Source of the DNA: an uncultured Caulobacterales bacterium
GTDB taxonomy: Bacteria > Pseudomonadota > Alphaproteobacteria > Caulobacterales > Maricaulaceae
Length of the DNA stretch: 9,898 nt
Reading direction: 5' to 3'
NCBI GenBank assembly: GCA_938007945.1
Contig: CALLME010000170.1
Span: forward strand, 1 to 9,898
Shown here: piece by piece, positions 5,325 through 9,898 of the stretch
Layout: every line of letters starts with the position of its first letter
Position numbering within the stretch: the stretch's first letter is position 1
Notes under the pieces: generated by a model
Databases searched by the model: none
What the model was told of the DNA's origin: nothing
Seen by the model: only the letters and a program-made list of their open reading frames with translations
Translations under genes and position numbers: made by a program

Positions 5325-7754
5325 CTAAGGAACAATAACCGCGACCGTCTCAGCGTCATCTAGTGTGGCGTTCATCACCTGCGTGCCAACGCGGATTTGG
5401 TAATCCCCTTTGAAACCCCGTATTGTCAACTCACCATTGCTGTCAGTCATCCCCTGCTCGCGCGTCCACCAATCGCTATAGACCGCTTTGCGCCATGCCT
5501 TAAAGTTGGGTTTCTCTGACCAATCCTCACGCAGCATAGCAGCGGGCTTTTTCCAATGATCGCCTTCCCACCAACCCCAGACAATGAAGGCGTTTAGCGC
5601 AGGCTCGCTAAAAGCGGCCATGAGAATATCGCGCGTATAGGCGGCCTGCGCCTCTTCGTCATAAGTCTCGACATCAAATTCTGTAATTTGAAGCGGGAGG
5701 CCGTATTTAGAAAATCCACCAAGGATGTCCATCACGCGCTGCGGAGGCGTGAGACCTGCGCCGAAATGCCCTTGAAACCCAATACCGCCCAGCGGCACAT
5801 TTTTGCCTTGCATCTCTTTTATCCAGTCGTGATAAAACTCAATGGAATTCTTATTCAGCCCACCATTGTTGAGGATGGCGTAATCATTCACGTAAAGCGG
5901 TATATCGGGTGCGATGTCGTGCGCGAGACGAAACACTTCTTCGACCAAATCAGGATTGCCATTCTCTTTGAAATATTGATTGACCCGCACTTCATTGACC
6001 AGATCGATAGCTATGGGGTTATGCGGCGCGACGAAACTCATCACCTCTTTGACATGGGACAGCACAATCTCACGCTGCTTTTTAGGCTTGCCTTTTTGCG
6101 CAAGAATACGGCTTGGCATGTAATCTTCGCCAGGCCAGATAATCGGATGGGCGCGCCATTTTATGCCCTGCTCATGCGCAAACTTAATAGAGTTTCGATA
6201 GCCCGTTTCCATACTATCTTTGCCGTTCCAACCCCAGTCCTGCCAATAGGTTGGGAGGGTCGCCATATTAAAATTCTCATTAAAGCTCTGATGGTATCTC
6301 GCGTCTTTTTTACCGTTATTATCAATGAGCTTATGTCCTACAAATGTGCCGAAATTAAAAGCGTGGTCGGTCATCTCAATATCAACAGAGACATTAGGTT
6401 TAGGATTACCGTTGCCATCGACCACTTTAACCTTGAGATCGCCTTTGCGGTGCTGCTCAATTTTGGCTTTGGCCACACTCCGCCACGGCGCGTTCGGCTC
6501 AATGCCGTCATAGGTGATACGGTTGCGCGGCAGTGACGTTACATCTGCGTTCTGCCCGAGATTAAACAAATAAGCAGGTCCAAGCTGCAAGGTCTGTTTC
6601 GTTAGACCAAGATGAAATGAAATCCCCGCAGCGCCTGGCGCTATATCATCTTCTGCTTTGCCCGAAGCGTAATAAAGTTGCCAATCGCGCGACAAATAAG
6701 CGGCACCGCTCGCCGCAGATTTGTAGGGAGGCCCGCTCTGCTGCACATTGACAGGTGAAATGATCGGCGTCTGCGCTTCGTTCTTGGCTTCAATACCTTT
6801 GGCCCAATAAGCAAGAAAGACAACATCGCCTTTACTGATAGGACTAGAGAGCGGGCGGTTGATACCTGTACTCCAACTGTTGACCCCCGTCTTGCGTACA
6901 GTAACTTCTACCGCTTCGCCGCCGACCACCGCAGCATTCTTCACCAGACGGTGACTTTCATTTTCGCCGTAAACACTAGACGCATTTGCCGCCGCGGGAC
7001 TGATAAGCTTTGCGCTAGCAGGGAGTTGAGCCCGAATAGCGGAGAGGTCAGACCTAAGCGCGTCAGGAACAGTCACTGAGGTTTGCGGCGCTGAACTGAC
7101 TGAGGGCGAGGCCGCCACGACAGCAGCAGGCGCGTACGTACTTTTGGGCATAGACGCCGCGTCAACCGCTCCCAGGCCGAGGTTCATTATATAGAGAGGC
7201 CCAAGTTCTATTTCGTGGGCTGCGCCAGAGAGGTGAATAGCCAGCCCCACGCTACCTTTTTTCATCGCGCGCGGCATTTCAGCATAAACAAAATATTGGT
7301 GCCAATCAGATGTCAGGGTCGCCGTGATTGACGCAAATTGCTCGTAATCGCCGCCTTGCTGTTGGATGTGAAGCGGCAGTTCTGTGCGCGTTTTACCGTC
7401 TGGAAACTTTGTCGCCCGCGCCCAGACAGCCCCAAGCAGCACATCGCCCGCTTCAGTTTTCAACTGCGTCGGCGCATTTGCTCCAACGTCATAAGGCGTT
7501 GCACCTGCGCGCTTAATGCGAACCCGTCGCGCCTCACCGCCTGGCAGGCCTTCAGCTTTGACGGTTTTAAACTTCGGTCCGCCGTAAATTTCCCAACTCT
7601 CAGGGCTGGGATGGCGCATCATCTCAGATGGCCGCGGCAGTAAATGCCAAATTCGCGTACCCTCGGTATTTAATTGCGCTTCATCAGATTTGGCATGGGC
7701 CTCCCCTACAAAACTAAGAAAGAGGATTGTTAGACAAATGAAAAAAGCGCGCAT
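5325..7754 (-). CDS. Secreted multidomain GH10-type glycoside hydrolase (endo-1,4-beta-xylanase-like)
   Basis: The 809-residue product starts with a Sec signal peptide (cleavage likely after AHA21). Two related beta-sandwich-like domains follow at about residues 53-193 and 259-400, then a linking strand domain (KVKVVDGNGNPKPNVSVDIE, from 441), a GH10 TIM barrel (about 470-760) and a short tail with TDSNGELTIRGFKGDY at 770-785. The probable acid/base is Glu588 in LVNEV and the nucleophile Glu692 in ITEFDV. YVNDY, GFQGHF and VWGWWEGDHW are also GH10 hallmarks. GH10 enzymes are retaining beta-xylanases, but the usual WHxQ substrate motif reads AHPIIWPGED here (His536, Trp540, Pro541), so the substrate may differ from plain xylan. 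The N-terminal domains resemble carbohydrate-binding modules. It is the third gene of the GMC/TIM-barrel operon, 14 bases downstream, with an AGAGGA ribosome site. Family assignment is firm; specificity is unknown. Confidence 0.93.
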   Translation of the reverse strand: MRAFFICLTILFLSFVGEAHAKSDEAQLNTEGTRIWHLLPRPSEMMRHPSPESWEIYGGPKFKTVKAEGLPGGEARRVRIKRAGATPYDVGANAPTQLKTEAGDVLLGAVWARATKFPDGKTRTELPLHIQQQGGDYEQFASITATLTSDWHQYFVYAEMPRAMKKGSVGLAIHLSGAAHEIELGPLYIMNLGLGAVDAASMPKSTYAPAAVVAASPSVSSAPQTSVTVPDALRSDLSAIRAQLPASAKLISPAAANASSVYGENESHRLVKNAAVVGGEAVEVTVRKTGVNSWSTGINRPLSSPISKGDVVFLAYWAKGIEAKNEAQTPIISPVNVQQSGPPYKSAASGAAYLSRDWQLYYASGKAEDDIAPGAAGISFHLGLTKQTLQLGPAYLFNLGQNADVTSLPRNRITYDGIEPNAPWRSVAKAKIEQHRKGDLKVKVVDGNGNPKPNVSVDIEMTDHAFNFGTFVGHKLIDNNGKKDARYHQSFNENFNMATLPTYWQDWGWNGKDSMETGYRNSIKFAHEQGIKWRAHPIIWPGEDYMPSRILAQKGKPKKQREIVLSHVKEVMSFVAPHNPIAIDLVNEVRVNQYFKENGNPDLVEEVFRLAHDIAPDIPLYVNDYAILNNGGLNKNSIEFYHDWIKEMQGKNVPLGGIGFQGHFGAGLTPPQRVMDILGGFSKYGLPLQITEFDVETYDEEAQAAYTRDILMAAFSEPALNAFIVWGWWEGDHWKKPAAMLREDWSEKPNFKAWRKAVYSDWWTREQGMTDSNGELTIRGFKGDYQIRVGTQVMNATLDDAETVAVIVP
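6555..6980 (-). repeat. Second copy of the duplicated N-terminal domain in the GH10 protein
   Basis: Residues 259-400 form the second of two homologous domains. It shares with the first the pattern GGEA-(V/R)xV-(R/K)-x-G at its start, a GD-V-(L/F)-L-(G/A)-x-WA segment, a (P)-V/H-QQ-x-G core, SxDWxxYxV/A, and an end of LGPAYLFNLG against LGPLYIMNLG in the first copy. A carbohydrate-binding, galactose-binding-like beta sandwich is the likely fold. The two copies have diverged strongly at protein level, so the duplication is old. Confidence 0.7.
7176..7598 (-). repeat. First copy of the duplicated N-terminal domain in the GH10 protein
   Basis: Residues 53-193 are the first homologous domain. 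It lies just after the signal peptide and an approximately 30-residue leader containing IWHLLPRPSEM. It is joined to the second copy by a linker rich in Ala, Ser, Pro and Val (about residues 200-245), typical of secreted modular glycosidases. Trp and Tyr residues (Trp54, Trp111, Trp151, Tyr154) could contribute to a sugar-binding face. That role is inferred. Confidence 0.7.
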
Positions 7755-7768
7755 ACTTAAATCCTCTT

Positions 7769-8686
7769 CTAGAACCGCATATTTCTAATGGCGTTGTAAC
7801 TTGTCGCTATGGCCTCACGATAAGGCATTTTGGGGTGATCATGCTCGGCAATAAAGTATTCAAGACCCGAGACATCATTCATGGCAAACAAGCTTTCAAA
7901 ATCGAGCTGCCCCTCGCCGACATTGACCATTAAATTATTGCCAATTTCGTCATAGCTCATCTCTTGCGCGAGTTTGGGGTCACCCTTCAGATCTTTTATG
8001 TGGCAGAGTTTAAAGCGTCCCTCACCTTGCAAAACAAGTGACGGCACATCTACGCTGGCAAGTGCCGCCCAAAATAAATCAAGCTCGAAATCAAGATTTT
8101 CTGCCGAGGTTTCGTTGAGTAAAATTTCCATCGCCGTGGTGCCTCCGCCCAGATCATCAAATTCAAATTGATGATTGTGATAGGCGAGACGCAAACCCGC
8201 ATCTGCAAATTTTTCACCAGCTATATTCATCGCCTTTGAGTGACGCTTCCAATCCTCTAGGCTGCGCTGATCATCGACCATATAGGGCACAACTATATAT
8301 TTCGCACCAAGTGTTTTTGCCGCCGCTATAATCGCGTCCGTTTCGCCTATCACGCGGTCGTAATTGATATGAGATGATGGGCTAGGAAGACCAATCTCAT
8401 CCAGAATAGCTTTTAATTGTTGGGGAGACTTTTCGCTGAAATTACGTTCATTGAGTTCGACGTAATCATAACCGACATCCTTTATCATTTGGAACGTGCC
8501 TTTAAAATCCTCTGCTAAGGCTTTGCGTAAAGTATAGCTTTGGATACCAATTTTATCGATTTTGCGTTTGCCTACTGCAACTTTATTCATCGCCTCCTTG
8601 GCGGCCTCTGTCCCTGTATTTTGGCCGCAAGCCGCGAGTGCAACAGCGCTCGCCGCGCCCGTCACTATTGTACGTCGTGAAAACAT
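7769..8686 (-). CDS. Tat-exported lipoprotein, sugar phosphate isomerase/epimerase (xylose isomerase-like TIM barrel)
   Basis: The 305-residue product opens with a twin-arginine signal (MFSRRTIVTGAASAVALAAC) that also holds a lipobox (LAAC, Cys20), so it is predicted to fold in the cytoplasm and be exported as a lipoprotein. The rest is an AP-endonuclease-2/xylose-isomerase-like TIM barrel (about residues 43-303). Likely metal and catalytic residues are present: Glu77 (DYVEL), the AYHNHQFEF motif with His170 and His172, Asp203 (ELDLFW), His229 (CHIKD) and Glu281 (IAEHD). Relatives isomerise or epimerise sugars; some characterised ones act on 3-keto-glycosides by elimination or deglycosylation. 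The ATG overlaps the stop of the GMC oxidoreductase gene by one base (TAATG), with AGGAG seven bases upstream. The neighbouring oxidoreductase and secreted glycosidase fit a role in periplasmic glycoside breakdown. The substrate cannot be read from the sequence. Confidence 0.9.
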   Translation of the reverse strand: MFSRRTIVTGAASAVALAACGQNTGTEAAKEAMNKVAVGKRKIDKIGIQSYTLRKALAEDFKGTFQMIKDVGYDYVELNERNFSEKSPQQLKAILDEIGLPSPSSHINYDRVIGETDAIIAAAKTLGAKYIVVPYMVDDQRSLEDWKRHSKAMNIAGEKFADAGLRLAYHNHQFEFDDLGGGTTAMEILLNETSAENLDFELDLFWAALASVDVPSLVLQGEGRFKLCHIKDLKGDPKLAQEMSYDEIGNNLMVNVGEGQLDFESLFAMNDVSGLEYFIAEHDHPKMPYREAIATSYNAIRNMRF

Positions 8687-9898
8687 TATAATTCTCCTGC
8701 TTGTAGAAGGTCAGCGGCGTGATGAGCCGCCCGCGCTGACAGCGCCATATAGGTGATAGAGGGGTTTTGAATGGCAGAGGACGTCATCGCCGCGCCGTCC
8801 GTGATAAACAGATTATCAACATCCCACGCTTGGTTCCATTTATTCAGAACGGACGTCTTAGGGTCGCGCCCCATGCGCGCCGTCCCCATTTCGTGAATGC
8901 GGTTACCGGGCTTGGTCGGGTTGACGGGATGAACCGTGATATTTTTAAACTTACAGCGCTCCAGCATGTCTTTGGCATCTTTAGACGCCGCCTCAAGAAG
9001 GGCGCGTTCATTCGGTCCCATCTGCGCGTCCATGACAGGCAGTGGAATTCCCCATTTATCTGTCTTAGTTGAACTTAGATAAACGCGATTATTGGGATCG
9101 GGCAGAACTTCGGCGTAAGCATCCAGCGTAATCGTCCACGGGCCAGGTGTGCGGTTGGCGTCTTTGAACGCCTTGCCCACCCCAGGGCGGTTGCCTGTCC
9201 AACTGCCGCGTCCTGTGTAGACTTGGAACGCATAGCCACGCTTATATGGCTGATCATAATCAGGGTAATTGCGGTAGCGCGGCATATAGCCTTGGCCCGG
9301 ATATCGCCCAAAATAATATTTATCGTCAATCCCGTCGACTTGGGCGTCAGCGCGCGCGCCAGCCACATGATCCATCAGATTACGCCCCACTTGGTCAGAA
9401 CTATTTGCGAGGCCTTTGGGGATGTCCTTCGTCGCGGACTGCAACATAATCAGTGCCGTATTAATCGCGGATGCATTGATGAAAACGATTTTCGAGGTGT
9501 AGGTTTTTGTCTCTTTGGTCAGGCGGTCAATGACCCTCACGCCTGTCGCCTTTTTCGTTTTTGGATCGTAAATCACTGAATGCACAATCGAGTCGGGTCT
9601 GAGCGTCAGATTGCCCGTGCGCTCTGCGGCTGGGAGTGTGGCGCTATTAGAGCTGAAATAAGCGCCGTAAGAGCAGCCACGAAAACAGTGATAACGCGCT
9701 TGGCAGGCCCCTCGCCCGAGCGCTTCTTGTTCTGGGGTTGTACGTGTCAGGTTTGCGACACGCCCAGTAATCAACTGTCGGTCATTATAGTTTTTCGCGA
9801 TGCGGTTTTGAAACTCTTTCGCAGCGCAATCCAAATCAAAAGGCGGCAGAAGATGTGGCCCATCAGGCAGTTGCCCAAGACCGTCACGGTTGCCCGAC
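8686..9898 (-). CDS. GMC-family FAD-dependent oxidoreductase, C-terminal 403 residues (5' end outside the window)
   Basis: The frame is open from the right edge, so the N-terminal FAD-binding GxGxxG region lies beyond it. The visible part begins SGNRDGLGQLPDGPHLLPPF, the substrate-side segment common in bacterial GMC sugar or alcohol dehydrogenases. A Cys-rich stretch, CQARYHCFRGCSYGAYFSS (Cys65, Cys71 and Cys75 of the fragment), follows, then the FAD-domain return (TGNLTLRPDSIVHSV and INASAINTALIMLQS). The GMC C-terminal domain holds the catalytic pair: His335 in HEMGTARMG and Asn378 in IQNPSITYMAL. Such enzymes oxidise sugar or alcohol hydroxyls with FAD; relatives next to TIM-barrel isomerases include glucoside 3-dehydrogenases, often exported with a small partner subunit. 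Any partner or signal peptide would lie upstream, out of view. Its stop overlaps the next gene's ATG, which implies coupled translation. Confidence 0.93.
   Translation of the reverse strand, partial: SGNRDGLGQLPDGPHLLPPFDLDCAAKEFQNRIAKNYNDRQLITGRVANLTRTTPEQEALGRGACQARYHCFRGCSYGAYFSSNSATLPAAERTGNLTLRPDSIVHSVIYDPKTKKATGVRVIDRLTKETKTYTSKIVFINASAINTALIMLQSATKDIPKGLANSSDQVGRNLMDHVAGARADAQVDGIDDKYYFGRYPGQGYMPRYRNYPDYDQPYKRGYAFQVYTGRGSWTGNRPGVGKAFKDANRTPGPWTITLDAYAEVLPDPNNRVYLSSTKTDKWGIPLPVMDAQMGPNERALLEAASKDAKDMLERCKFKNITVHPVNPTKPGNRIHEMGTARMGRDPKTSVLNKWNQAWDVDNLFITDGAAMTSSAIQNPSITYMALSARAAHHAADLLQAGEL
8694..8698 (-). promoter_or_regulatory. Ribosome binding site for the TIM-barrel lipoprotein, inside the GMC gene
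   Basis: AGGAG on the minus strand lies seven bases before the ATG at 8686 and within the last codons of the GMC gene (encoding the Ala-Gly-Glu near the C-terminus). It supports this start and, with the TAATG stop/start overlap, indicates that the two genes are translated from one message. Confidence 0.75.

Noticed and set aside
5688..6536. Open frame of 282 codons on the plus strand, antisense to the GH10 gene
   Set aside because: It lies wholly opposite a gene with catalytic motifs and a signal peptide. Its product shows no recognisable domain, and its length is explained by the codon bias of the gene on the other strand.
9044..9834. GMC gene starting at a TTG at 9834 as a complete short protein
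   Set aside because: The same frame continues with family-typical sequence (LPDGPHLLPPF) to the window edge, and the FAD-binding N-terminus is missing, so the gene is cut by the window and does not start here.

Overview
The window is densely coded, and every gene I can support lies on the minus strand, so transcription runs from high to low coordinates. Base composition is moderate, by eye near 50% GC. The cytochrome c maturation genes (system I, ccmF-ccmG-ccmH-ccmI), a secreted GH10-type glycosidase and a Tat-exported lipoprotein point to a Gram-negative, respiring, polysaccharide-using bacterium. The ccm layout suggests an alphaproteobacterium, perhaps a marine one of the Hyphomonadaceae/Maricaulales type. 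That placement is an inference from gene content and is not proven here.

Right block (9898 down to 5325) is an apparent carbohydrate operon. It starts with a GMC-family flavin oxidoreductase whose 5' end lies outside the window. Its stop overlaps the start of a Tat-signal, lipobox-bearing TIM-barrel protein of the sugar phosphate isomerase/epimerase superfamily. Fourteen bases later comes an 809-residue secreted protein with two duplicated beta-sandwich-like domains, a divergent GH10 catalytic domain and a short C-terminal extension. Together these suggest handling of a glycoside outside the cytoplasm: hydrolysis by the GH10 protein, oxidation by the GMC enzyme, then isomerisation or elimination by the TIM barrel. 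This three-gene set is the most interesting part of the window.

Middle block (5232 down to 1714) is the cytochrome c haem-ligation gene set. CcmF is the haem lyase, CcmG/DsbE the thioredoxin-like reductant, CcmH the CxxC apocytochrome partner and CcmI an unusually short chaperone subunit. The genes overlap by one to four bases, so translational coupling is likely. The haem chaperone gene ccmE, often found just before ccmF, is not here. A 92-bp gap with a possible promoter separates ccmF from the carbohydrate operon.

Left block (1677 down to 1) continues on the same strand with short gaps: a cytochrome b561-type membrane protein, a YceI-type lipoprotein (a pair comparable to E. coli yceJ-yceI), and the N-terminal 142 residues of an Old Yellow Enzyme-type flavin oxidoreductase that runs off the left edge. 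I found no tRNA, rRNA, CRISPR array, insertion sequence or convincing intrinsic terminator, and no gene-free stretch over 300 bases.
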